Notes: generated by a model from the letters alone, not told the origin. A DNA stretch of 64,000 bases from Glossina fuscipes (GCF_014805625.2 NW_023998455.1:4002922-4066921), one strand, 5' to 3'. Shown: positions 1 through 12,100, counted from the first letter of the stretch. Made by a program: numbers and translations.

Positions 1-3000
1 TGGAGACTTCCTTTGATTGAAGTTGATACGCGAGTGCGTACGTCGACGGCATCGGCTCCTATTCAGAGATAGTTTTAGAACCTTCACCAAAATGAGCTTA
101 GACTTTAACCTAAATTTTTAGATATGGATATGGGGACTTCCTTTGATTGAGGTTGATGAGACTAAGGGTTACTGAAATTCGTTTTCTTCTTATCGATTAT
201 AATTTCTCATTTGTTGTTATTGGTTTTATAGGTTTTTTTTATTATCTTTGTTTTCATTTAATTTTTGCATTTTTTGACATTCTGTCTGCATTTGGACCTA
301 TGTATGCATTTATATGTATACGCGTGTATTATACATCGGATATTTTGTGTTAATAATAAGTTGGAATCAGTGTAGGTGAATTTTTCTTCTGCATGCATAC
401 GAGTTGTACGTGCACATGCCAATGAATGTATTACTAAATATACTACGCATCGTTCCGTCCTCAGTTCGCATCCGCTCTGCAAACACTTTTATATGTTTGG
501 TCAGTGTTCGGTACAATTTTTCACTTTTTTTTTACTTTTTCTCTTCTGTTTTTTAATTATCTGTACATATATATACATGCAAATCTTGTGCTTTTAACAC
601 CACCTACACACATATATATATATGTACACACGTACACAGGCATACGTATCTGCATACACACATGCTTTTCATCTGAGTAGAGGAGGGCGGCATAGACATT
701 TTAGCTCCCCTATAGCAGGAATTTTTTTTTTTTTTTTGCCCAATTTTTTGGTTTTACGTTTACGTTTACGTTCGTTTTTTTTTTTTTTTGTTTTCTTTTT
801 TTGCTTCCAACTCGATTTCATGAGCACAGCCTTCAATACTTTGTAGTCTGTGTGATGGAGTATCAGCATCAGCATCAGCATCAGCATCATCATCGTACTC
901 GTCGTCGTTCTCGACGTCGTCGTTATAGTATCTGGGAAGTGTTTCTAGCAGCACCCCTGGTCTATTTTTTACTATTTGCGTTTTTGTTTCATTTTTTTTC
1001 CTTTTTCTTTTTATTTTTTTTTTTGTGTTATACTTTCATTCAACTATGTTTTTGTTGTTGGGTTAGGTGCTAGAGATTGCCTGGCACATGCATGCATGTT
1101 CCTCTTACACATTTTTGTATGATATGTCCAAGCGTGCGTATGTGTGCAATTGTAGGCTATCGTGTGGCATTGTATAGGATTGGTGCGAAATTTTAACAGT
1201 TTTTTGTTTCTTTTTTTTTTTTCGTGCTTTTGCTTTTTACCGGAGGGGGTCAAAATATGCGAAAGAAGAGAAATTCTATTTTTTGACTCTATGTATAGTG
1301 AAAAAACTATTAGTTAAATACAGTTTTGTTCCTCTCTCTCTCTTTCCCGCCTATCTATGACTAACTCTTTTTCTTTCTTGCATTCTTATTCTATCTCATT
1401 TGCACCTTATCTATGTCTCTGTCTTCTTTATGCCTTTTCATGCACTTTTGCGATTTTTATCATTTAGCAAAAAGAGTTTCGTAATTGTAGACTATTTGAT
1501 GGACTTTTAAAATTCTTCTAACAAGAACCTTTGTTGAATGTTCTTTACTTTTGTCGATGCTTGTCGATCTTCCAGGAAATTTGTGGCCATTCTTCTTTAA
1601 AGTAATGAATTTTTATAAGCAAAAAATAAAAAGAAAGCAACAAACGAAAAAAAAAGAACGTATCGGTAGAAAGCAATATTGCATGAAGTTGGCCGTCTCG
1701 TTATGTTCGTTTCGAACATTGTTTGCCATGACGCTTCAATGATAATTTAAAACAATAAAAACTTTTTTTTATATTTTAACAAGTTTTTTTTTTTTGCAAA
1801 TTTTCTCTCCCTTGATTTATAGACCTTTGCATAGAGTTGCATAGAGTTTGAATATTAAATATTAAATTTTTTAATTATCGAAGCAACTAACAACTGTTAA
1901 GATCACCATCGGCACAGACGCGAAATGTTTTTCAAACTTATCGATCGCCATTTCGATCTGGAATTTTATTAAAGTATCATCGGTAAAACCACTTAGGCCG
2001 TATCCATCTACGTGATATTCATTTCGAAAACAAACTTTCTTTTATGCTCTTCACCTTTGTTCTCCTCAAGTTCAAAGATCAAGAATCTGTTGCGGGAGTT
2101 CACAGATTCTCTTGCAATTAGCAAAGATCCCCACATGAAATATTTTTACTTGATAATATATAGAACAAGAGAGCTATTACATCCGATTCTACAATAATTC
2201 CTAAGCCTGGGAGGTAGATAACGTCTCTAAAAAAATTGATAACACCAGTCGAACAACGCTTGTCAAAATTTCATGCCAATTCGATATTATGTATAGGAGC
2301 CATAGGCGTTTCCATGGCGCTGCCTTTCTCGTTTCGAGAGCAACGGAAAAATCCGTATTTTATGTGATGTTTGATGGGAGAAATTCGACATTGGTTCGGG
2401 AGGTGGTGTGGCGGCTCTCTTCCCTTGAAAACAAAATATATGTTGAGATGGTATGAATACCGACGACGCTGAAAGCAGCGGTTGCGAAAAAGAAATGGTT
2501 AGAAATGGTTAGCAAGGCCTATGAAGAATACTGAAAATGATTCAATAGTTGAAGTGAAGTTCCACGCGACCGTTGACCTTGTAAAGATATCGCTATTTTG
2601 ACTGCAAATTTATGCGTGATACAGCCACGTTTACCGACAATCGAACAGTAACATCGGCATATTAGCGATTTGGAGCGTTGGAGATTGTTATTACACCTGC
2701 CATGTCCCCATATCGTCTATGGTTTTTGCCTATTTGCAAATCTCACAATGATTAGCTCATTGCGAAAACTAAAGCGTATAGTAAACGATCGATACATTAG
2801 GAGTGATGTAGATCGATGGGGTTGCTCTTGAAGGAGACTGTATTGATGAAACTGATTGTGTGTTCAAAATATAAGGGGATTTTTTTTTTGTTTTTTTGAT
2901 AATTGCTTTACGAAGGCAATTGAAAAACTCTTCTCTTAAAACGTTGATGCGCTTGTTATTAGTGAGTTGGTACGTCTGCCGTAGCTGCAAGAAATTGTTA

Positions 3001-4108
3001 TCGCGCGAAAGAGTTTCTTTTGCTTTCCATAGATTCAAAACGATTATCGTGAAGCCGTTTACCCAGCCTCGGGAAAAGAATATGGTCATTGGGTGTCGTG
3101 AAAAAAGGAATGGATATATAGCTAATGCAATGATATTAGTTTGACATTCGTTTGAAAACTTGTTATTCGAAAAAAGTGTATTTTGATTTGATTTATCTTT
3201 TAATTATTGAACTTAGCAATATGTACTGATGTAGATTAATCAAGATTCAAATTACAGAGGTTTTCTCAGCATGTTGACGAAAATAATTTCCTTTCTTCCT
3301 TTTTCTTTTTTTTTTTAGATTAATTACTATTCTTCAAGGCAACTGGTTTTTCACTACGCCTAAGAATAAAATTTGAGTTCAAAGATTAACAAGGTTCTTC
3401 TAAGTTTTTGTAGTAAGATCATTGACTTGCGAGCGGTTTTATACTATCATTAATTAATCAATTAAAAACACTACAGTGGGACACTGCCCCTACACCACTT
3501 CACTTAATACAGCTATTCGTGTAGCGGCTTTTCAAAAGGCGCCTTTTGAAAAGTGGGCATTTTGGTCGAAAAAGTGTCCCGATCCAAATCATTTTCAACA
3601 GCGGCCTTTCTTAGGCGAAAGCATGTCAATGCATCAAATTTCATCAAAATATCTCAAAAATTACTCACAAATAGGTTGAATACAAGAAAACATTGACAGC
3701 CGGATGGGCGGAAAGACAACCTTATGTGATTCTGAGTTCATCACTGCAATAAAACATGAGTTTATTTCACCTTCTTCTGGTTGTTGCATTCATCCGCTCA
3801 AACGTAATATGTCTTTGCACCCAAAAATGGTCTGGGGTATAAAGACACATTTTGAAATCGATTCAAAAAAAAAAAAAAAAAACTGATTTTAAAATTAATG
3901 TTTATATCAATATGTTTGGAATCAAAGCAAACAAATAGTCATAGATAAGTTTTCATTCAAACCACTGCATATGATTTGTAATTGAAAACGATAATCCTTC
4001 AAAATATGTTCAAGTACTTAACTCGCTAATATGAACGTAAGCAGCTTATGCTACCAAAACTTGATTTCATTTATATGAGTATCATGGAAATTGTATATTG
4101 ACGCTTAC
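1..4108 (-). other. rn: Intron of rotund (3' side leaves the window)
   Basis: No minus-strand open frame with further C-x2-C…H-x3-H fingers was found here, so the rest of the zinc-finger domain lies beyond position 1. The stretch is AT-rich with many T runs, a short near-repeat at 1-30 and 130-160 (GGAGACTTCCTTTGATTGA), (CAGCAT)n near 864-887 and a minus-oriented dispersed repeat at about 3500-3870. Nothing else recognisable. Confidence 0.7.
3500..3870 (-). repeat. Dispersed repeat with GTCY-type core, minus orientation
   Basis: Read on the minus strand it contains a degenerate GTCC/GTCT run, then ATTCAACCTA, a TGAGATATTTTGATGAAATTTGATGCATTGAC block, and GCTGTTGAAAATGATTTGGATCGG. The same ordered words recur at about 10720, 15480, 25550, 31870, 45945 and 53035, which shows this is an interspersed family. 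Copies are diverged and carry no open frame. The (GTCY)n core recalls the proto-microsatellites of mini-me/Helitron-like elements in flies, but the class is not established. Confidence 0.6.
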
Positions 4109-4317
4109 CTGAGGGCACATTTTGCATTGATATTTGCGGCCAGTACCGCCGCCACCGGTTCCCCCGCCCCCACCAGACCCACCCAATGAAGCGCCAATTT
4201 TCGTGGCATTAATAGGCTGGGGAACTACAAGAAGAGCGGCTGCCGCCGCTGAGCCATGATGACCGACATGATTGCCGTGATGGGCGACAGCACCGGTAGG
4301 TCCTAAAACGCCACCGC
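4109..4317 (-). CDS. rn: Rotund exon carrying the start of the first C2H2 zinc finger
   Basis: 209 nt between acceptor TTTACTTTTAG and donor CAG|GTAAGC. Starting from phase 1 it encodes about 70 residues: GGGVLGPTGAV, a His/Gly stretch, an Ala run (SAAAAALL), PQPINATKIG, a Gly-rich linker and then GRKYQCKMCPQ. The C-x2-C pair in YQCKMCPQ is the front half of a C2H2 zinc finger; the rest of this finger and the following fingers are in exons left of position 1, so the DNA-binding domain is not in the window. The exon ends in phase 0. Y-x-C-x2-C followed by PQ is the entry to the five-finger domain of the rotund/squeeze/LIN-29/ZNF384 family as I know it; the long introns favour rotund over the compact squeeze gene. 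Confidence 0.9.
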
Positions 4318-4394
4318 CTAAAAGTAAAATGTGAACAATTCTTATCACAATCACAAGACGAAGAAATAATTTTCATTTTCTTATCATTATTTAC

Positions 4395-4445
4395 CTTGCC
4401 CTGTCACGCTATGATGATCTAAACGATTGTCTTCCAGAAAATGAC
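4395..4445 (-). CDS. rn: 51-nt micro-exon of rotund
   Basis: Bounded by acceptor AATAACAG and donor CAAG|GTAAAT. Phase 1 on both sides. It encodes (G)HFLEDNRLDHHSVTGQ(G): the first glycine is completed by the G left from the 37-nt exon, and the terminal G pairs with GC of the next exon to make another glycine. The segment is hydrophilic, His/Asp-rich and has no recognisable fold; it belongs to the linker upstream of the zinc-finger domain. It is separated from the following exon by a 77-nt intron (4318-4394), the usual size of a short fly intron. The clean phase match on both sides is the main evidence. Confidence 0.85.
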
Positions 4446-7400
4446 CTGTTATTTGAAATGAAACAAAGACAAAATCGATATGAATGACAAGTTTATAAAG
4501 GAAATCTAATGGATGCTGGTATTATATATACTGTGCAATCGCACCAAGGTAGACAAGCCGACAGACAGCCGGCCAGCCGTTTAGAGATGTCTATTAAATT
4601 CATTTCATTGCCCCGATAATTATGTTGTTTAGTTGAGCAAAAAATTTAACAACAACAACAAAAAAAAAGAAGAAAGATATATGTATATCTATTTATATGT
4701 ATGTATATGTATGCATGCATGCATGCAATAATATCTACGTATGTACACATATATATATATGTGTATAAAAATTATTGTCTAAGCTTTAGGCTGTGACAGC
4801 GCTAGTTAGCGAGTTAGCTGCGTTACAGTAACAGTGGTCGCAGCAAAAGCGTTAGATATGTGCAGTGGCGCCACCTATTGAGCACCACCATATACGGTAG
4901 ATAGTTGTAAAAATTTCTCGTGTCCTCTATTCATTTTTATTACATGTCCATCCGTAGACTGACAGACCATTTGAAGGCGGCACTCATTTTTTTCTTTTCT
5001 TTTCGTTTTTTTTTTTCTATTTTCTTTTTCTTTTTTTTGCGCGCGACTTTGCTACTTATGTGGCTCAACTGGCTGCGGCAGTAACCTGTTTCAATCCATT
5101 TCATTTTATAACCAGACTGTCGCTTGTCAGTGTCTTAATGCCAAAAATTACTCAAGACGCTTCAATTGCTTTTAGAGGTTTAGAGGTTTGATTCATTGCA
5201 TTTTGCGGTTTAATTAATAAAAAGAAAGAAAGAAACAAAGAAACAAAGAAAAAAAAATGCAAAGAGTGACATATAAAGTGTGCGTCGGCTAGAATGCCGA
5301 GAGCGAAATGAAGTGTGTGTACGTAATATTCTTAATAAACTGAAATATTTATAAATGATTGATATCTGGAATGTGCCATTAACCTAAGTTTAGAAACGTT
5401 TTGAAATGTTTATCGTTTTCTTAACGGTTTCGCGATTTTTTTTCAAATTCTACGATAAGGAATGCTTTCGCAAAGATTGGCTTAAAATTGACTTAAGTTT
5501 AGAAAGCAAACTGCTTCTATTTCTACTGCCCACTCAAAGACATTGGACAAATCCGTGGGTTATCCTAATAATGCAGCATTCTGCAGCTTCGACCTTGCAA
5601 GTTAGAATTAAGGCAGGGACGTTAGATTTTTTATGAAAACTGTTAAACACATGACTTCGAAAAGGATAACGGCAATTCGACATAGACAACTGAAACAGAG
5701 TTCGTTCCTGTTCTTCCAGCGTATACCGTTAAACACTACCAAGACGTATTGCCGATGTGCGGTTCGTTGGATCTTTTTTCATTTCCACTTTGGGGATTGG
5801 CTTTGTTTGTAAACTGGTGCCGGATACGCCCTCATCAAGAACCCGATCGTGTATCGTATCTTTGGCTCAATAATCGTAACTATACTATATCCTATGCTGT
5901 TTAAAGCTACTTCATGTTACTTTATCTAGTTTAATCTTATCCAATCTAGTTTTATATTAACCCAAATTCTAACATACTTGAATGTCCCCTATTCTATATT
6001 ATTATTATGCCTGCCATCATATGCTGTTTTATTCTACTTTATGTTACCCTATCCAATTTTATCTTATCCAACCTTAGCCTAGGTCAATTTATCCTACTAG
6101 GTTTTAATCCAAATTCGAACGTACTTCAATGTCCTTTATTCTGTATTATTTTTTTGTGTGCTATTCTCTGCTGCTACACCATGCTACTTTGTCCAATTTT
6201 AACTTATACAATCTTAGTCTAGGTCAATTTATCCTACCCAAATTCTAACCTATTTCACGGCCCCTTATTCTATACTATTATTATGCATGCCATCCTATGC
6301 TGTTTTATTCTACTTTATGTTACTTTATTCCATTTTATCTAATCCAACCTTAGCCTAGGTCAAAATATCCTACTGCATCTTAATACAAATTCTAACCTAT
6401 TTCAATGTCCCTTATTCTATATTATTATTATGCATGCCATCCTATGCTGTTTTATTCTACTTTATGTTACCCTATTCAATTTCATCTAATCCAACCTTAG
6501 CCTAGATCAATTTATCCTACTAGGTTTTAACCCAAATTCGAACGTACTTCAATATCCTTTATTCCGTATTATTTTTTCGTGTGGTGTCCTGTGCTGCTAT
6601 ATCATGCTACTTTGTCCAATTTTATCTTATCCAACCTTAGCCTAGGTCAAAATATCCTACTGCATCTTAATGCAAATTCTAACCTATTTCAATGTCCCTT
6701 ATTCTATACTATTATTATGCATGCCATCCTATGCTGTTTTATTCTGCTTTATGTTACCTTATTCCATTTTATCTAATCCAACCTTAGCCTAGGTCAATTT
6801 ATTCTATTGCGTCTTAACCTATTTCAATGTCCCTTATTCTGTATTCTTATTAGGCTTAACCCGAATTCTATCAAAATTTCAATCTCTCCTATTTTATGTT
6901 ATCCATTTTATTCAATCCTATGTTGTTATATTGTATTTCATTCTACTTTACCGAATTTTATCCCATTGCCGTCACCTCGTAGATTCCATCCTACTTTAAT
7001 CTCTCTCATTCCATATTACCCTTGTTATCTATCCTATGGTATTTTATTCTACTTCGTGCTGCTTTTTAATCAATTTTCGCGTACATAACTCTTCTCTGGC
7101 TCATTTTATCCTATTGCGACTTAACCTATCTTTTTTATCTCTTATCATCTGTTATTGTGTCTTCGAATGAGTTTTCTTGCAACTCGTATTAACACAAATT
7201 TTCGTTATAAACTGTTAATCGATGTTGTCTACCTTATCTGTCTTGATTATCTTGTAAATCTAATTTTATTGAATGTAACTAAAAATTGCTGAAAGCAGTT
7301 GACCTTTAACCGAAATTCAAAGTTTTCGCAACTATTTGAAGACAAGCTTAAGTAAGCTGGCATATGTTAGTAAATATGTGAAAATACATAACACAAGCGT

Positions 7401-8401
7401 ATACAAGCCTACTTATATGTGCATTATATGTATGCACAAGGAAATGTATGCTAAAAACGTGGTTAATAAACAACAACAGTAGCACAAGTAGCGAAGCTTA
7501 GGTACAAATAAACAAAATGCTTACAGCTTGTTAAGCATAATAAACAACAGCAATAAAAATGCTCGCGAAGTAAATGCAAAATACGAAGAAACAACAAGTG
7601 CTGCTTGCATACGTTCATCCATACATATATGTGTATATATGTATGGGCATGAGTCTATATAAGCAATAACTACAATGTATGTTCATCCTATACATGAGTT
7701 TAAGGCATGAAGGTATGAAACGCTAATGGCGGGAGCTAGAGAAGATTACAATTTTTCCTTACAGTTTAGAATCAATGACAGGTACATGTAAGACCTCCCT
7801 GAGGTTTTTTTTTTTTTTTTGTTATATTTTTATTCATTTATTTATTTATTTATTTTGCTTTTTTCGCTTCTTCTCGTTTAGTTTAAATAACATTAAAGCT
7901 AAACCTAGGCTAGGCTATGACGATAGTCGTCCTAAAAACATTCTGCCATACGAAGTGATTACCTTTGCTAAGATGAAGCAAAAGTACAACAATAACAACA
8001 ATAACAACAGTAACAACGATAAAAAGTGAACAGAAGCGATGATATCAGTGTTAAACAATGCTTTGGATAAGAAAGAGGAAAAGACGGAAAAAATTACGAA
8101 AAAAATACTAAAATACAAGAAGTATAACAACTAAAGAAAATAGAGATAACAATCAATTAAGGCTGAAAATATGTAAAGAGAGAAAAAGAAAAAAAGAAAA
8201 AACAAACAAAAGACAATTATATGAAAAACAAAAAAAAAAAAAAAAAAAAAACAGCCAGTAATCATATGTAAGCAAAAGTAAAGGAATATATTATATTTAA
8301 ATTTATTAATTTGTACTTTTAGCTTTAGCTACTCATTTATTTATTTTTCTTTGCAAAAACTTTCAATTAATATGAAAAAAAAAAACAAAACATTTTTTTA
8401 C
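4446..8401 (-). other. rn: Intron of rotund, 4.0 kb
   Basis: Lies between the 51-nt and 37-nt exons. It holds TA/ATGC-type simple repeats near 4680-4760, unremarkable AT-rich sequence at 4770-5860, the ~140-bp tandem array at 5870-7130, and A/T-rich low-complexity sequence with T(19) and A(25)-type runs near 7808 and 8229. No coding exon was recognised within it. Confidence 0.6.
5870..7130 (+). repeat. Tandem array, ~140-bp units, about eight copies
   Basis: Recurring phrases ATCCTATGCTGTTTTATTC, CCAACCTTAGCCTAGGTCAA and AACCTATTTCAATGTCCCTTATTC return about every 135-147 bp (unit starts near 6001, 6146, 6284, 6423, 6566 and 6711, with weaker units before and after). Two sub-types alternate: one with ATGCATGCCATCCTATG and one with a TGTG-containing variant (TTTTTGTGTG, TTTCGTGTGG) followed by CTGCTATATCATG. 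The order at 6001-6422 is repeated at 6423-6837, suggesting a three-unit higher-order repeat of about 420 bp. The plus strand is strongly T/C-rich. The short ORFs inside are periodic by-products. Confidence 0.85.
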
Positions 8402-8438
8402 CTTTTTGTAGATTATTATGATGATCGTTCATTTTAGC
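8402..8438 (-). CDS. rn: 37-nt micro-exon of rotund
   Basis: A minus-strand exon of 37 nt with a good acceptor (pyrimidine-rich tract, ACTTTCAG) and donor AAG|GTAAAA. Read from phase 0 it gives A-K-M-N-D-H-H-N-N-L-Q-K plus the first G of a split glycine codon, so it converts phase 0 (end of the exon at 29785) to phase 1 (start of the exon at 4445). Without such an exon the strongest donor of the upstream exon would put the 4445 exon out of frame with an early TAG. I also recall the fly rotund protein having a closely similar AKMNDHH…LQKG segment directly before the residues coded by the next exon; this is memory, not a search. It is too short for any ORF finder. In Drosophila I recall about 35 further residues upstream of this segment that I could not locate in this window. 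Confidence 0.8.
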
Positions 8439-8989
8439 CTGAAAGTAGTAATGAAAATAAAAACAAAATTATTGCTTGAAAAAATTAAATCAACACAATA
8501 TACATTTTATATAATAAGATAATGCCGAGTGTTTGTCCGTAACGTTTAACATTTTCCTTAAAGAAGAGCTAACCACTTATTGCTCGCTCTATATAAAGGC
8601 TCTGGAGTGGGGAAGCAAAGCAAACTTAGTCAAAAAAATTCAAATGCAACAAAGACAACCTATCGCCAACAATCTATCGCCAAGTTATCGTTTAAAGCTT
8701 ATGCTAACCTAACCTAACGAAATTGGGGCTATTGTCTATTGTCATTGCTTACGTAACGCTTTCTTTCATTCCCTTTGAAGTAATATTCAGTAGAGCCGTC
8801 CTCTAACGCAAGAAATGTATTCTATGCGATAAATTGCGGGCGTGTCTTACTTAACAGGGTTAATTCAGGTTGTGCTGTATTGGAATCATATTATAAGAAA
8901 CTTTTTACTACACCCTATAGCTCTTAAGGGGTTGCGGGATCTAATATTCAGAGGGACTTGAGACAGAGTCAACTTTTACGATTTCATTA

Positions 8990-9760
8990 TTTTTTTGCAT
9001 CCATTTAGGCTAGCCTGTCCGTCCGTTCGCTTGGGTGTCTTGATTCAGCCTACAGGTCACAATTTTTGCGACCTTGATACACTTAAGTGTTTTGGTCCAT
9101 GGACAATAGATATTGAAAATGGTTTCGAAGCAACTATTTTTTCAGACCCCCCCGGTATAAAGCCGCTGAATGACTGCATCAAACGAAGTGGTGTAGGCTT
9201 TTTAATGGAGCAACGCGTCCAACTGCAATCTTTTCACTTGTTTTTACACCTATCACCGAAGGATAAGTGGGATACTTATTTTGCCAAAACGTTTGCAGCG
9301 CGCAGAGTTCATAAATTCTTGGCCAGTTTCAAATTTGGAATGCACTTAACCGGAATGCATGTTCGTCAGTCCATCTGTCCATCCAAGTGCGCAATGTACA
9401 TGTTAAAGATATCGCCTACGAATTTGCAAAAGATTTTGGAAGTGACTTGATCTTTTCAAAGGACATGCCTTCAACACCCACTTGTCTTTTATATTGAAAA
9501 CTGAAACGTTGTTCTATTTGTTGTAAACGTTTTGATAAAATGGACCTACCTCCAACTAAAGGGTGATAAAAATAAAGCAATTTTTTGATAAGATCCGCAG
9601 ATTGATCTTGTAATTGCCAATCTGGGTTACGGGACCATATACCATATTTCGTAGTTATGATCCTCTTTGAGTTTGCTATATACAGATATCCAGAAGGACG
9701 GAAGCGCTTGATCCCATCCTTCATTTTTATAAGAAGCAAAGTCTATCTGGTATTAAGCAA
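8990..9760 (+). repeat. Dispersed repeat with GTCY cores, long form
   Basis: Contains CTGTCCGTCCGTTCGC and later GTCAGTCCATCTGTCCATCC, followed by AAGATATCGCCTACGAATTTGCAAAAG and a TTTTCAAAGGACATGCCTTCAACACCCAC block. The last two blocks recur in the same order at about 55040-55130, and weakly at 48025-48115, so this is a diverged copy of the longer repeat described at 47395 and 54385. It holds an apparent 151-codon open frame on the plus strand that has no recognisable protein similarity and coincides with the repeat. Confidence 0.55.
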
Positions 9761-10719
9761 AGGCAGTGAAAGCTCTCGTAGACAAATATGTTGAAAAGAT
9801 TACAGAGAACCGTTTCAGAGATGTAACAAACAACTTAAAAAATCCCCTGTAACGTGATTAAAGCTAAGGGGAGAATGTACTAAACGCTTTGTAACCGTTC
9901 TCGCTATTTCTCACCAACTTTTTAATTAATCTAATGATTACAAGTGTAATCTTCAGAAGATAAAGTTTTATGCGTAAATGTAATTTTGTTTGCACAAATT
10001 TCCGTAGAATAAAGTTTTCAAACGCTCTATGTGCTTACATACATACGGGGGGAGGAGGGTTTAGTAACGGAATAATAAAATTAAGATTTGCTTGCAAAAT
10101 AATTAGTAAATAATTTCTGTTTCCGATTATTATAAACTTTGGGTTAATTTTATATCCACATGCACATCCATACACACTTATATTTACCTTTATACCCTGC
10201 AATATTGTCAAGAGTATAAAAAACATATCGCTACAGTTTGATGATTTGTGGTTGAACGCCCTCAATTATCATCTAAATTAATTTAGATATTTAGACTATC
10301 GTCATTCAATTCGTTTCTCACACTAACGTTGTGGCGAATATGGATAATATTTACTCGTTTTGTGTTTTATAAGCTATACTATATACTTTTATGTTCATAT
10401 ATATGTATGTATGTATTTATTTATTTTCTTTATTCATGACATCCGGTAGACGGTTAAGCATTATATAACCATTGTTGCAACCCCCTCCGAAGGACGAGGA
10501 TGTACATTCGTTTCGTCAAAGCTTTTGCAACAGCCGGAAGGAAATTTTAATCTTCATCGCTATGGCTAGAAAAGAGCGAGAGGTTATTTTAAAATTATAT
10601 TGAATGCTTGGTAAGCATTAAAGGTTCGATTCTTGGGCAAAACAAGTAAAACTCCCGCCATTAAATACCCTAAGGCTGTATTAATTCGTATACTGAATTC
10701 TCAAAACGAAACCTTATAA

Positions 10720-10970
10720 ATGAAATGGTCGAAAAAGTTGGCCCGACCCAAATCACTTTCAGCAGCGTTCGTCCTTTTGTCAAGACACGTCAACGCATCA
10801 AATTTCATCAACGTATCTCAAAAGTTGCGAGCTGTGGATTGAATGCAGAAAAGCAAAACTGCCGGACAGATGGACTGACGGTCAGGCGAGCTTGTATTGT
10901 TCCAGATTCAGATTCAGTGATTACCCCAAGTGGATTATGGCGTAAAAAGTCTCTCTTTTGATCACAAAGA
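10720..10970 (-). repeat. Dispersed repeat with GTCY-type core, minus orientation
   Basis: Same ordered words as the copy at 3500: GGTCGAAAAAGTTGGCCCGACC, CAAATCACTTTCAGCAGCG, CGCATCAAATTTCATCAACGTATCTC, then GGACAGATGGACTGACGG. Diverged, no coding capacity. Confidence 0.6.
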
Positions 10971-11319
10971 ATGTTTAAATTAATTGAATGACAATCCCGC
11001 CCGTACTTCTCTTCACGAAATTATTCTTAATGATGAAGAAAGCTTCTGGAATTACGCCATTTACGGTTACGAAGAAGCGTGTTTCGAGCAAAATCCCTCT
11101 TCAAGTGTTGTTTTACCCAGACATTTGCTATTAATTCTAAGCAGGTTGGGGAGAAAATATTTACTATTGAGTGCCAAATGCTGTAAGTATGGTTAGGTTT
11201 AAATATAATTTTTAAATTAGAAGGAAGAAGTTCATGTTTTTTAACTCAACCGCTCTAGATTGAAAAATTTCTTTGACAAACAATTTCATTAGATTGAAAG
11301 TAGGGGTCTACGCGTGAAA

Positions 11320-11480
11320 AACTGTTTAGGCTGAGTAGATTACAGTCGCTATTATCAAGACGGGGTTCATATCTCACTATGTCAAAGTTTTCTTTGACGG
11401 CAGCTTTTGTGAGTGCCCTCTCTTGATGAAGACATAATAGTTACAGATTTAGATCACATATATAAAATATATATAAACAA
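11320..11480 (+). repeat. Degenerate SINE-related copy (long-body type)
   Basis: A GGGGTTCATATCTC segment resembles a decayed tRNA B box and is followed by GGCAGCTTTTGTGAGTGCCC and AATAGTTACAGATTTAGATCACATATATAAA. The latter phrase recurs at 11870-11905 as ACAGCTACAGATTTGGACCACATATATAAA, so two copies of this element sit within 600 bp, flanking the compact SINE at 11481. Confidence 0.5.
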
Positions 11481-11669
11481 GTATCCGCCTGAGTGGCCGA
11501 GTAGACAAGAGTCTCGACTAGCAACTCAATAGTCGTGGGTTCAAACCTCAAGTGCGGTAGAGTTTTTTAATAAAAAAGCCGATAGCCCTAGACGCTAGTG
11601 CTTTAAGACTTTAGTCTTAGAATTTATTCTCTGGCTAAATTTATAATAATAATAATAATAATAATAATA
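11481..11669 (+). repeat. tRNA-derived SINE, full copy 1
   Basis: The head has a pol III A box (TGGCCGAGTAG, 11494-11504) and B box (GGTTCAAACCT, 11538-11548) at tRNA-like spacing, with an anticodon-like stem CGACT…AGTCG between them. A ~90-bp body (AGACGCTAGTGCTTTAAGACTTTAG-like, AATTTATTCTCTGG) follows, and the element ends in a run of AAT repeats. A second copy at 35427 matches over head, body and tail, which rules out a single decayed tRNA gene. The acceptor stem does not pair, so this is not a functional tRNA. Confidence 0.85.
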
Positions 11670-11789
11670 TAAGCAAGTAAAACTTGATTGGTGCATTGGG
11701 CTTATCGGGCTTTAGAGGTCACTAATATTTATCTCTCTGTTAGTATTTAGCAATGAAAAATTAGCTAAGCAGAACGTTCAGCAGATTTC

Positions 11790-12100
11790 AGCAGGCTCCG
11801 ATAATTTCACGGTGCAGTAAAGTTCACTTTGGTGGTAGCTGTGTTGAGTGCGCTCGATCGATAAACATATAACAGCTACAGATTTGGACCACATATATAA
11901 AATTTTAGACAACTAAAGCTTATGCTATGATGCGGTAGAAGATCTTTAGGTCGTAACTATAGTGAGCGTTCAGACGGTGAAGTCATAATACTTAATGATT
12001 AAAGCACGCATTCAATAGGTTGCGATCACCTCATATCTCCTTCTCTTTCTTCACATCTTTCTGGCCGTCACTGTGTTAGAGACGCAGGGATTGTCTTGCG
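11790..12100 (+). repeat. SINE-related long-body copies
   Basis: Contains GTAGCTGTGTTGAGTGCGC near 11835 and, after 11935, GTAACTATAGTGAGCGTTCAG, AATACTTAATGATTAAAGCACGC and ATTCAATAGGTTGCGATCACC, ending in a C/T-rich tail (TCTCCTTCTCTTTCTTC). The same order occurs at 24940-25085 and in reverse at 37868-37980, where it is joined to a tRNA-like head. Confidence 0.6.

Noticed and set aside
8701..8720. CCTAA repeats resembling arthropod telomere DNA
   Set aside because: Only two to three units; flies lack TTAGG telomeres and chance occurrence is likely.
8995..9450. Plus-strand open frame of 151 codons, one of the longest here
   Set aside because: Overlaps a copy of the GTCY-core dispersed repeat; the encoded sequence shows no domain and other copies of the repeat are not open.
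11494..11548. Intact tRNA gene
   Set aside because: A and B boxes are present but the acceptor stem does not pair and the same unit with body and tail recurs, so it is a SINE.
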